DNA of 64,000 nt from an uncultured Bacillota bacterium (GTDB lineage Bacteria > Bacillota_I > Bacilli_A > RFN20 > CAG-288). A program made the translations under genes and the position numbers. The notes under the pieces are model-generated. The model was not told the DNA's origin and ran no database searches. It saw only the letters and a list, made by a program, of their open reading frames with translations. Positions 55,796-64,000 of this stretch are shown in pieces; position 1 is the first letter of the stretch; the number at the start of each line of letters is the position of its first letter. Location of the stretch: the NCBI GenBank assembly GCA_949284445.1, contig CASDVP010000001.1, forward strand, positions 274,168 to 338,167. The letters are read 5' to 3'.

Positions 55796-57874
55796 ATGAA
55801 TACAATAAAAGTGAAGCTGCCCAAAGTTAAGTTGAATGGGAAAAATTATATCAATCGTGATGTCTCTTGGATGTATTTTAATCATCGAATTTTAAAAGAG
55901 GCTGAAAAGAAGACTATTCCGCTTTATGAAAGATTGAATTTTTTAGGTATTTATTCTAATAATCTAGATGAATTTTATAAAGTTAGAGTAGCCTCTTTTA
56001 AACGTATCGCCGAAAATGATTTGAAAGATTTTTCAAGCGAGCGCAAGCAAGCCAAAGAAAATCTTAAAATCATAACCAAACTCACTAGAGAATATGGTGA
56101 GGAATTTGAAACCTGCCGTGATGAGATTTTTTCTGCATTAGCCAAAGTAGGAATCTTATTGATTGATGAGCAACATTTAAATGCTAAGCAGCAAGAATGG
56201 ATCAAAGATTTTTTCTTAAGAAAAGCATTAGGTTATATCAATCCGATCATTCTCAGCAAAAAAGCGAATGTAGATTCGGTTAATGATTCACATATTTATT
56301 TAGCGGTAAAGATGACCGCTGAGGATAAAAAAGCAGAATATGCATTAGTTCCTCTTCCTGTCACATTTACCGGTCGTTTTGTAGACTTAGGTCAAGAAGA
56401 TGGTAAGAACTATATCATGTATATCGATGATATAGTTCGTTATAACTTGCCTCTTATATTCAATGGCTTAGGATACAAAAATTTTGAAGCCTATGCTTTT
56501 AAATTCACAAAAGATGCTGAAATGGAAGTCGAATCTGATCCAGAAGAAGGATTATTAAAGAGCATCTCTGAGGCCGTTAAAGAAAGAAAACGTGGAAGCC
56601 CTGTGCGTGTCCTCTTTGGCGAAGGAATGCCTAAGGACTTAAGAAAAGTATTGATGAAGAGATTAGATATCGATACTGATGATCTGATCTCAATCGGAGG
56701 TAGGTATCATAACAATCGTGATCTGATGTCTTTCCCGAGAGTAAAAAATAGTTCTCAACTTTCTTATCCTGATTGGAAACAGACTGAAATCATTGAGATG
56801 AAACAACAGAAGTCTCTTTTGGAGACCATTCGCAAACATGATTTATTCATTCATGTTCCATATGAATCATTCGATGCTTTTATCCGTGTTTTACAAGAAG
56901 CAGCGATATCTTCAGATGTCACTGAAATCAAAGCTACTATTTATCGCGCTGCTAAGAACTCACAAGTGGTGAGAGCTTTATCATCAGCGAGTCAAAATGG
57001 AAAGAAAGTCACTGCCGTAGTGGAATTAATGGCGAGATTTGATGAATCATCTAACATTTCAATTTCACAAAAGTTGAAAGAGGATGGCTGCAATGTTTTA
57101 ACAGGAGAAGAAGGATTTAAAATACATGGCAAAATAGTATATATCAAAACTAAAAGCAATGAAGATATCGCTATTATTTCCACTGGTAATTTCCATGAAG
57201 GCAACGCCAAGTTATATACTGATTGTCTTTTATTTACGACCGATAAAAAAATCGTTAAAGACGTCGCTAATCTCTTTGAATATATCGCACAACCTTTCAG
57301 AAGAATCAACTTCCCGACTCTCTTAGTTTCTCCTAATCATATGCAGTCAGTCTTTAAGAGACTCATCAAAAATGAGATCAAAAATCATCTGTTAGGATTA
57401 CCATCTGGAATCAAAATCAAGATCAATCATATCACTGATGTGGAGATGGTTAAGCTATTATATGAAGCCTCTTCTTCCGGTGTGGACACTAAATTGTTAG
57501 TCCGTGGTAATTGCTCTTTAGTCGGTGGATTACCTGATCTTTCTGAGCATATGCAGATCCATTCACTTATCGACAGATATTTAGAGCATTCTCGCATCTT
57601 TATTTTTTCTAATGGTGGTGAAGAATTATGTTTTATGGGATCAGCCGATTGGATGCCTAGAAACTTATATAACCGCATTGAAGTGGTCACTCCAGTTTAT
57701 GATCCTGATGTCAAAAAAGAATTGAATTTGATATTCGATTATGGTTTTAAAGACAATACGAAGAGCAGTTTTGTCAATATCAATGGCGATTATATACCAG
57801 TAGCTAAAACTAATAACCGATCATTTAGAAGCCAAGAAGAATTGTTTAAATACTATCAAAAAAAGAACTCTTAA
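55796..57874 (+). CDS. ppk1: Polyphosphate kinase 1
   Basis: 692 residues, standard length. Makes inorganic polyphosphate from ATP. All four domains are recognisable: N-terminal NRDVSWMYFNHRILKEA, LGIYSNNLDEFYKVRVASFKR, the head domain, and C1/C2 domains with EIKATIYRAAKNSQVV, AVVELMARFDESSNISI and FKIHGKIVYIK where H444 is the phosphorylated His, then STGNFHEGNAKLYTD. TAAAAT (55784-55789) ends six bases before the ATG and there is no ribosome binding site, suggesting a leaderless transcript. Confidence 0.96.
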   Translation: MNTIKVKLPKVKLNGKNYINRDVSWMYFNHRILKEAEKKTIPLYERLNFLGIYSNNLDEFYKVRVASFKRIAENDLKDFSSERKQAKENLKIITKLTREYGEEFETCRDEIFSALAKVGILLIDEQHLNAKQQEWIKDFFLRKALGYINPIILSKKANVDSVNDSHIYLAVKMTAEDKKAEYALVPLPVTFTGRFVDLGQEDGKNYIMYIDDIVRYNLPLIFNGLGYKNFEAYAFKFTKDAEMEVESDPEEGLLKSISEAVKERKRGSPVRVLFGEGMPKDLRKVLMKRLDIDTDDLISIGGRYHNNRDLMSFPRVKNSSQLSYPDWKQTEIIEMKQQKSLLETIRKHDLFIHVPYESFDAFIRVLQEAAISSDVTEIKATIYRAAKNSQVVRALSSASQNGKKVTAVVELMARFDESSNISISQKLKEDGCNVLTGEEGFKIHGKIVYIKTKSNEDIAIISTGNFHEGNAKLYTDCLLFTTDKKIVKDVANLFEYIAQPFRRINFPTLLVSPNHMQSVFKRLIKNEIKNHLLGLPSGIKIKINHITDVEMVKLLYEASSSGVDTKLLVRGNCSLVGGLPDLSEHMQIHSLIDRYLEHSRIFIFSNGGEELCFMGSADWMPRNLYNRIEVVTPVYDPDVKKELNLIFDYGFKDNTKSSFVNINGDYIPVAKTNNRSFRSQEELFKYYQKKNS

Positions 57875-59285
57875 CCTTGAAAATATTCATCGATCAATTC
57901 TTTTCCGCCCACTTTTTTGATTCGATGATCTTCGATCCAAATAGCTTCATCACCAAGACTACTTGCACACCTGATATCATGAGTGATAGTGATCATGGTG
58001 TTTTTAGTGGCTAAATGAATCTCATTCAGATTATTGATCAGTTTTAATAAAAAGTTGTAATCCTGTCCGACTGTCGGTTCATCTAACAGAACGACCTCAG
58101 GTTTAGTAGCTAAAACACAGGCGATCGATAATCTTCTCTTTTGCCCTTCAGATAGTGATTGAGGATGTTTATCTAAAAAATCTAAAAGCTCAAATCTTTT
58201 TGCAATCTCAAAAGCATATTCATCGCTTTCACTAGCAAAATATAACTCTTTTTTGACTGTCGGCATAAATAATTGATAGTCAGGATTTTGATAGATGACA
58301 CCGACTTTTTTAAACTACTTATGATCGCCATGTTTTCTCTGCTTTAACTTTTCATCTATATTCTGAATGATATTTCCTTCAGTAGGAGTGATCAATTTAG
58401 CAAGAAGACTTAAAAGAGTGGTTTTTCCACAACTGTTTTCACCTAATATGACGGTTCTATGTCCTTTTATGAAAGAATGATTCAAATCTTTTAATATCGG
58501 ATGTTTCTTAATTTCATACGAGACATTATTCAAAGTCAGAACAGGTTCATTCGAGTTTGTTTTCGGGCAGATATCCGTTATTTTTTTACTCTGTTCTTGT
58601 AAGAAAAATTCTTTGTTTGAGATCTTTTGAATCTTTTTATTTTCAAGGTGTAAAACTGTATCTGCGAAAGGTAAAACAACATCGATTCGATGCTCGACGA
58701 TGATTACTGCATAACCTGCATTTGTCAATTTCTTTAATGTGGTCATCAATTGTAAGCTGGAATCTTTATCTAGATTAGCTAATGGTTCATCTAAAATGAT
58801 GATCTTTTGTCCCATCGCTAAGGTAGAAGCGATGATGAGTCTCTGTTTTGACCACCGGATAATTTTCGGCATTCAGCATTTTTATCTAAGTCAAGAAGCT
58901 TGCATACTAAATCGACTTGTCTTTTTATTTTATCGGTATTAAAACCTAAATTTTCACATCCGAAAGCCACTTCATCTTCGACGTATTTTTGAACTATTTG
59001 TTCATCAGCATTTTGCAAGACAACGCCGACTTGTCTACAGATCTGACTCACTTTTTGTTCTTTGATGTCTTTATCATTTAAAAACACTTCACCTTTTAAG
59101 ATGCCATAATTGATATTAGGAATGATTCCGCTGATGATGCTTAAAAAGGTGCTTTTTCCACATCCAGAATGACCTGCTAAAAGTGTCAGTTTTTGATATT
59201 CGATCTCACAATTGACATCATCTAAAATCAGATTCTTGTCATCATAACTGAAACTGACGTTTTTAAATTCTATGGCTTTATTCAT
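57871..59285 (-). pseudogene. Duplicated ECF-type ABC ATPase, disrupted by frameshift and stop
   Basis: Should be one protein with two ABC domains in tandem (EcfA-EcfA type). First half: AGHSGCGKSTFLS, then KLSGGQ followed by a one-base loss in a run complementary to 58846-58849, after which QRLIIASTLAMGQKIIILDEP continues in another frame. Second half: GENSCGKTTLLSLL, an in-frame TAG at 58315-58317, then FKKVGVIYQNPDYQLFMPTV, LSEGQKRRLSIACVLATKPE and LLDEPTVGQDYNF. All catalytic motifs survive, so decay is recent or the base loss is an assembly error. It would power the EcfT/S pair upstream. Confidence 0.88.
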
Positions 59286-59959
59286 AAGACTATAACTAAT
59301 ATGGCTCCTGTTATCACGGCTATTAAGGAGAAGAGATCACTGAGGACAAAATATTCTTTTTTATAGACGGTGTTTTTGCTTTTTTCTAAAGAAAATCCTC
59401 TGGTTTCAATCGATAATGAAAGCGTATCTGAGATATTGATCAATCTGGTTATAAAAGGGATGAGAAGCGCTCGATAAAATATCTTTGGATTGAAGATGTT
59501 ATAAACACCTCTTGTTTTCATAGCATCTTTAACCCTTTTTATCTCTTGTCTTAATAACGGCATAAAAGACATAGCGATGAGCATTCCTAAGGTGATGGTT
59601 TTCTGAGTATTGATCGAGTTGAGGTTTCTTGTCATTCTAGTCGGAGAGGTGCCCATGCTTGGGATGATAGCTACAAAAAGAGCAGCAAAGCGATTCGTCA
59701 TCGCCCAACCGGGTGTCAATTCATTTGTTGCTAAATAATAAAAGAGAAAAAAGATACCAGAGATTATGATGAAAACCGGTAATATTTTTAAGCATTCTTT
59801 ATAATAGCCATAAATAGCAAAGAACAGGAAAAGAGCACTGCAAAAAAGTGAGCATGGTAGCAAATCTTTAGCTATAACTAGACCGATAACAGTGATAAAA
59901 ACACTGGTAAAAATAGCTAATAGCGGATATATTTTCGCGTGTATAGAGAGAAATTTCAT
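59282..59959 (-). CDS. ECF transporter transmembrane component (EcfT-like)
   Basis: 225 residues with about five membrane helices. The cytosolic coupling helices show the EcfT signatures RRVKDAMKTRG-like (VKDAMKTRGVYN) and LSIETRGF. These contact the two ATPase domains encoded next; the genes overlap by four bases. It also overlaps the S component gene. The ligand is set by the S component. Confidence 0.88.
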   Translation of the reverse strand: MKFLSIHAKIYPLLAIFTSVFITVIGLVIAKDLLPCSLFCSALFLFFAIYGYYKECLKILPVFIIISGIFFLFYYLATNELTPGWAMTNRFAALFVAIIPSMGTSPTRMTRNLNSINTQKTITLGMLIAMSFMPLLRQEIKRVKDAMKTRGVYNIFNPKIFYRALLIPFITRLINISDTLSLSIETRGFSLEKSKNTVYKKEYFVLSDLFSLIAVITGAILVIVL

Positions 59960-60632
59960 TTCTTTAAGATGCCAGATTTTTTAAGTTCTTTAGTGATGAT
60001 GACACCGATGAATGCGCCTACTAAACAGATGGCTAGAACAGCGACGCTCATGCCGATGCTCATACCGATAGAAGAATTGATAAAAGCAGTTACAGCTTGA
60101 CCGGTTTCAGTGGTAACTTGATATAAAAACTTATAATAAAGATAAAGGAATGGCAGTGTTAAAGGAAAGTAAATAGTACCAGCTATTAAGCAAGAAAGAT
60201 TCTTTTTATATCCTCTAAATATAAGAATTATCAAACCTTCAGTTATAAGTGCACAAATCAAAAGACAAGCGAACATGATAGGGTTCATGAAAACTAAAAC
60301 TACGCCGCAGAATAAAGACTTGAATAATAAGGCGCCAGGCTTTCGAACTTTCATCATGCCTATAGTAGGGAAAATAGAAAATTGAAGTCCTAAGCACACT
60401 TGAATGATACCGAAGATCGGAATTTGTGAAACTAGGGGCATGATAGCGCCAGTTATCAACATGCAAGCCGACATGATAGCTAAGAAGCTGATATCTTTTA
60501 TCTTATATTTTTGAAAAATCTTATTTTTTTTAGTTCAGTTTCATTTTTCTTTTGTGCTTCTATGCTTTCATTTTTGTTTTCTTCTGAATTGTTGATCAAT
60601 TCATCGGTGAGATTCTGTTTATCATCTGGCAT
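59956..60632 (-). pseudogene. ECF S component with an N-terminal frameshift
   Basis: A start at 60632, overlapping the previous gene, gives a charged N-terminus (MPDDKQNLTDELINNSEEN) that reaches KKIRFF and then shifts frame at an A-run (complement of 60508-60512). One extra base would join it to KYKIKDISFLAIMSACMLITG and six membrane helices ending ELKKSGILKK at 59956. A later ATG (60474) could still give a shorter product, 172 residues, that retains most helices. S components bind the transported small molecule; this one cannot be assigned to a vitamin or metal. Confidence 0.7.
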
Positions 60633-62313
60633 CAGTGATTTCTTCCATGTGTCCGTTTTTGATCTGATATTTTCTATCGGCGATCGCCATTGTGGATTGG
60701 CGATGAGAAACTAAAATAATGCTCTTTTTATGTTTTTGCTCGATCAATGATTTGAGAATGATACCTTCATTGATACTATCGACATTGCTAGTAGGTTCAT
60801 CTAAAAGGATAAGTGGACTATCTCTTAAGAAAGCACGAGCTAAACCGATTCTCTGTTTTTCACCTGCTGAAAGGTTATCTCCCATGGTTTGAACCTTTGT
60901 TTGATAACCGTTTGGAAGATTGTGGATGAATTCGTGAATTGAAGCTGCTTTACAGGCGTTTATCACTTCTTCATGAGTGGCACTTGGATTCGCGATCAAA
61001 AGGTTATCTTCGATAGTTTCATCAAATAAATATGTGCATTGAAAAACCATAGTCACATTGTTTAAAAGACTAGTTGTATTGATCTCATCTATATCTATAC
61101 CATCATATTTGATACTTCCAGAATCTTTTTGGAAGAATCTTAATAGAAGTTTTAAAAATGTCGATTTTCCATTTCCGCTTTCTCCGATGATACCGATTAT
61201 TTCACCTTGCTTTGCATGGAAACAGATGTCAGAAAGAATTTTTTTGTCTTTTTCATAGGAAAAGTTGAGGTCGTTTACATTTAGGTCTTTATATTCAAAA
61301 TTGTTCTTGTTCTTAATCTCTTTTACTTCTGGCTCTTCCTTTAATAATTTGATCACACGATCTCCGCTTGCAAAGGTTTGGTTTAGATTGCCAGGCAGAT
61401 TAGAAATAGCGATGACTGGACCGAAACTGGAAAACACAGTCACAACACCGATGATCATATGTCCGATCGATAACTGATGATAACTGACTAATAAAATACC
61501 TGTTATCAGAGTCAAAGCTATGAATATAGAAACTAAAATCTCAGTCAACGCTGAATTTTTCGATGTGGCTTTTTTAATCTTCTTTGTTTCATCTAATAAC
61601 AGATTCGATCGATGATTTACTTCTTGTTCACGGCTTTTTTCACCATTGTGAAGGATGATATCTTTTATACCCATGATGCTGTCTAAAAAATAAGCGTTGA
61701 ATGATGAAAATTCTTGTCGATAAGTAACCCCTGGTTTCTTAAGGCGCTTAAAGGCGATATATGGTAATAAAATACCGATCACTAAATAGCCGATCAAAGC
61801 TACAGCAGCGAGATAAAAGCTCGATATGAATCCGACGAAGAAGAATGTTGCTGTTGAAACTAATATAGCGATACAAATCGGAGAGATCGTGTGGGCATAA
61901 AAGACCTCTAAGGTTTCGATATCAGAAGTCAGCATCGAGATGAGACTTCCTTTTTGTTTAGTCTCTAATTTTGCTGGTGCTAAAATTCTTAGCGCTTTAA
62001 AAATCTTATCTCTTAAAACTGCGAGCAATTTAAAAGCGATATAGTGATTGCTGTATTGTTCAAAGTACTTAAGGATTCCGCGCAATAGACCACATCCGAT
62101 AGTTAGATTGATAATCCATCCCCAAGAGAGAGCAATCGTCTCTCCTAAGGCTTTGGCTACGGCGACGCTTCCAAAAACAGTGACTGACATAGCAGCGATA
62201 AAGCCTAGACTGCCATTTATAACAGCTAAGAGCATGATTAAAGATAGAGAGCCGAGCAATACTATCAATGTCGCCATCACTTTGGCACCACTCATGCGTA
62301 ATTGTTCTTTCAT
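60622..62313 (-). CDS. ABC exporter half-transporter, permease-ATPase (CydC-like)
   Basis: 563 residues: six membrane helices (about 12-300) and an ABC ATPase (about 335-560) with GESGNGKSTFLKLLLRF (Walker A), LSAGEKQRIGLARAFL (signature), PLILLDEPTSNVD (Walker B) and VSHRQST (H-loop). Overlaps the other half-transporter by four bases; the two probably form a heterodimer. CydDC-like exporters beside ECF genes occur as a unit in several Firmicutes, but the cargo is not known. Confidence 0.9.
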   Translation of the reverse strand: MKEQLRMSGAKVMATLIVLLGSLSLIMLLAVINGSLGFIAAMSVTVFGSVAVAKALGETIALSWGWIINLTIGCGLLRGILKYFEQYSNHYIAFKLLAVLRDKIFKALRILAPAKLETKQKGSLISMLTSDIETLEVFYAHTISPICIAILVSTATFFFVGFISSFYLAAVALIGYLVIGILLPYIAFKRLKKPGVTYRQEFSSFNAYFLDSIMGIKDIILHNGEKSREQEVNHRSNLLLDETKKIKKATSKNSALTEILVSIFIALTLITGILLVSYHQLSIGHMIIGVVTVFSSFGPVIAISNLPGNLNQTFASGDRVIKLLKEEPEVKEIKNKNNFEYKDLNVNDLNFSYEKDKKILSDICFHAKQGEIIGIIGESGNGKSTFLKLLLRFFQKDSGSIKYDGIDIDEINTTSLLNNVTMVFQCTYLFDETIEDNLLIANPSATHEEVINACKAASIHEFIHNLPNGYQTKVQTMGDNLSAGEKQRIGLARAFLRDSPLILLDEPTSNVDSINEGIILKSLIEQKHKKSIILVSHRQSTMAIADRKYQIKNGHMEEITDAR

Positions 62314-63735
62314 GCTTGCGCCTCCACTGTCTTTAAATAACCTGTTTCTAATTCTTTTTGGGCAGTATAGAGAGAATGATATTCACTTTTTCTATCCATG
62401 AGCATTTGATGGTTACCTTCTTCTATGACTTTTCCATCTTTTAAATAATAGATATTATTAGCTTTAACAACATTTTCTAAACGATGCGATATCAAAATCA
62501 CACATTTAGTTTTTGCTAATTCTTCGATGTTGTTCATGATGATCTTTTCACTCTCGATATCGATGTTTGAAGTGGCTTCATCGAAGATATAGATATCTTT
62601 ATCAGCGACTAGGTTGATCGCTAATGCTAAACGTTGCTTTTGACCGCCTGACATATTGCTTCCATTTTCAGCAATTTTTTTATCTAATCCGAAAGTGTTG
62701 ATGATGAAATCTTTCAGATTTACTTTTTCTAATGCATTTATAATTTCTTCTTTTGTGACATCTGATTTAGCTAATTTGAAATTATCTAGAACTGTTTCAT
62801 TAAAGATATAAGTGTTATAGCTGATCAATGCTAAGTGAGAATAATAAGACTCTCTTGAATATTCGGTGATATCCTTATCACCGATCAAGACTTGACCTTT
62901 TTGCGGATGATATGAACCGATCAGAAGAGAGACGATAGTGCTCTTTCCACTTCCGCTTTCACCAACGATGGCTGTAATACCTGTGTTGGGGATGAAGATG
63001 TTGATATCGTTTAATATTGTTCTTTTATCATCATATGAAAATGTGACATTTTTTATAGTCAAAGTGGTGTTTTTGACTTCTTCTTTTCCCCAAATAGGAT
63101 CGGGTAAATTTAAGAGATTGAGGATTTTCTTTCCAGCGCTAGCTCCATTCATAGCTACATGGAAAGCGCTTCCTAATGCTCGTAATGGTAAGAAAAATTC
63201 TACAGCTATCAAAATCAAGAATAACGCGTAAGCAGGTGTTAGTGTTGAATCAGCTAAATCCATGATCGTAAGGGCGATACTTATTCCAGCACCGCCGTAG
63301 GCAACAATATCCATGATCGTAGTAGAGGCTAATTGCATCACCAATACTTTCATAGTTATTTTTCTAAAGCTTTCGGCGTGTTTATCGATCAATTCATTTT
63401 GCTTTTTATCAGCTTCATAAACCTTTAATTCTGTTAAGCCTTGGATGCTATCAAGGAATTTATCACCCATTGATATATAGATTCCCCAGTATTTTGCAAA
63501 GATTTTTTTAGCATATTTAGAGACTGCTACAATCGATATAGGTATTAGTGGAACACATGCTAATAAAACTAAGGCGACTTTATAATCTATAAATACTGTG
63601 ATGATAAAAAGAATGATCGGTGCGATCATCGAAAAGAAAAATTGTGGTAAATATGTCGAATAATAAAGATCTAATTGTTCAACACCTTCAATAGATATCT
63701 GTGTCAGACCAGCGAGTGAGACATTCTTCGCTGGC
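62310..63735 (-). pseudogene. ABC exporter half-transporter, 5' end cut off by an inserted element
   Basis: Homology begins near 63735 with VSLAGLTQISIEGVEQLDLY, which lies inside the transmembrane domain, so roughly the first 100 residues of the permease are missing. The rest is intact: membrane helices, GESGSGKSTIVSLLIG (Walker A), SGGQKQRLALAINLVA (signature), DIYIFDEATSNID (Walker B) and ISHRLE (H-loop). The frame stays open into the element up to 63869, but that part has no relation to ABC proteins. The protein cannot be a working pump unless the piece beyond the window supplies the start. Confidence 0.85.
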
Positions 63736-63758
63736 AATAAATACCAATTGTGATGCAC

Positions 63759-63808
63759 TTGCGACCCCTTGTTTATTTTTGCAACCCCATTACCAACTTT
63801 GCGACCCC
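63759..63808. repeat. Three 20-bp-phased copies of TTGC[G/A]ACCCC
   Basis: TTGCGACCCC at 63759, TTGCAACCCC at 63779 and TTGCGACCCC at 63799, each exactly 20 bases apart with unrelated bases between. Lying between the broken ABC gene and the AP2 gene, they look like protein-binding sites near the end of a mobile element. Two helical turns of spacing would put all sites on one face of the DNA. Confidence 0.75.
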
Positions 63809-63837
63809 TACATAAGGTGTAAGTTACATCTATAGTT

Positions 63838-64000
63838 CTACCTATATTTGCCAAAGTACTCTTCTTCACCAGCTAGTCTTGCTTTCACTGCTTCTCTTTT
63901 AGTTTTGAATCTACCAAGAATATGAGCTTTTCTTTGAAACATAATCTGAGCCACCCATAGTCCTCTATCTTTATCAAAGTGAACTCCTCGTACTCCAGAA
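63838..64000 (-). CDS. AP2-domain protein, C-terminal part (runs off window), on a mobile element
   Basis: The last 53 residues of a minus-strand protein: SGVRGVHFDKDRGLWVAQIM, GRFKTKREAVKAR and a final EEEYFGKYR. This is an AP2 DNA-binding domain of the kind found in bacterial HNH homing endonucleases and transposon-linked proteins (G-V-x-x-x, W-x-A-x-I, LG-x-F-x-T, A-x-x-A patterns). Its N-terminal part, where a nuclease would be, lies beyond the window. It sits beside the phased repeats and inside the broken ABC gene, so it is carried by the insertion. Confidence 0.72.
   Translation of the reverse strand, partial: SGVRGVHFDKDRGLWVAQIMFQRKAHILGRFKTKREAVKARLAGEEEYFGKYR

Noticed and set aside
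63759..63808. CRISPR array
   Set aside because: The repeats are only 10 bases with 10-base spacers, three copies in all, and lie at the edge of an insertion.
63736..63869. N-terminus of the ABC exporter as read from ATG 63869
   Set aside because: This part lies in the inserted element, overlaps the AP2 gene and does not resemble an ABC permease.

Overview
This window is AT-rich and carries typical Bacillota genes: an F-type ATP synthase operon, LytTR/GHKL two-component systems, ECF transporter parts, a DeoR-PfkB pair and ClC and CDF transporters. TGA acts as an ordinary stop, for example in the tight HD/DUF523 and RR/HK junctions, so this is not a code-4 mycoplasma. The lipoprotein-type ATP synthase b subunit, genes with almost no 5' leader, and many dead DUF4143 ATPases suggest an uncultured gut or rumen Bacilli lineage close to Erysipelotrichia or RF39-like mollicutes. 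That placement is inference; no rRNA or tRNA gene was seen.

Layout. 1-3.9 kb: 5' part of an S41 peptidase, then a small repair/RNA-modification cluster (Ogt, HD hydrolase, DUF523, Dus) and a GNAT. 4-7.8 kb: dead ATPase, DeoR regulator, PfkB kinase, zinc-ribbon membrane protein. 7.9-16.7 kb: glycan locus 1, a LytTR regulator and GHKL kinase followed by a small membrane protein and a 2057-residue circularly permuted GH3 hydrolase with a very large Cys-rich/CBM-like tail. 16.8-25.5 kb: a degenerate ABC/FtsX-type protein, an intact DUF4143 ATPase, a GNAT, TilS, an Fe-S aldo/keto reductase and another dead ATPase. 25.9-33 kb (minus strand): an S4-domain RqcP-like gene, an atpI-like gene and atpBEFHAGDC. 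33-34 kb: rplM-rpsI with a structured leader and a strong terminator. 34-40.6 kb: ClC channel, FGGY kinase, Gtf3-like glycosyltransferase, two unknowns, radical SAM pseudogene. 41-50 kb: glycan locus 2, an Ig/CBM-like lipoprotein, a second permuted GH3, a 4-TM protein and a second LytTR/GHKL pair. 50-58 kb: unknown membrane protein, ATPase remnant, MarR-MFS operon, Mn-type CDF, polyphosphate kinase. 58-64 kb (minus strand): a decaying ECF transporter/ABC exporter cluster cut by a mobile element with an AP2-domain gene and three 20-bp-phased repeats.

The most interesting part is the pair of glycan loci. Both combine a membrane-anchored permuted GH3 with a LytTR/GHKL system, but no AgrB/AgrD-like peptide genes are seen. 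Locus 1 fuses the binding domains to the enzyme through an extra transmembrane segment, while locus 2 encodes them as a separate lipoprotein. This suggests a surface glycan sensing and degradation module that was duplicated and rearranged. The second notable point is the ATP synthase: its c subunit has carboxylates at both ion-binding positions (E35, E68-T69), as in sodium-coupled two-carboxylate rotors, and its b subunit looks like a lipoprotein.
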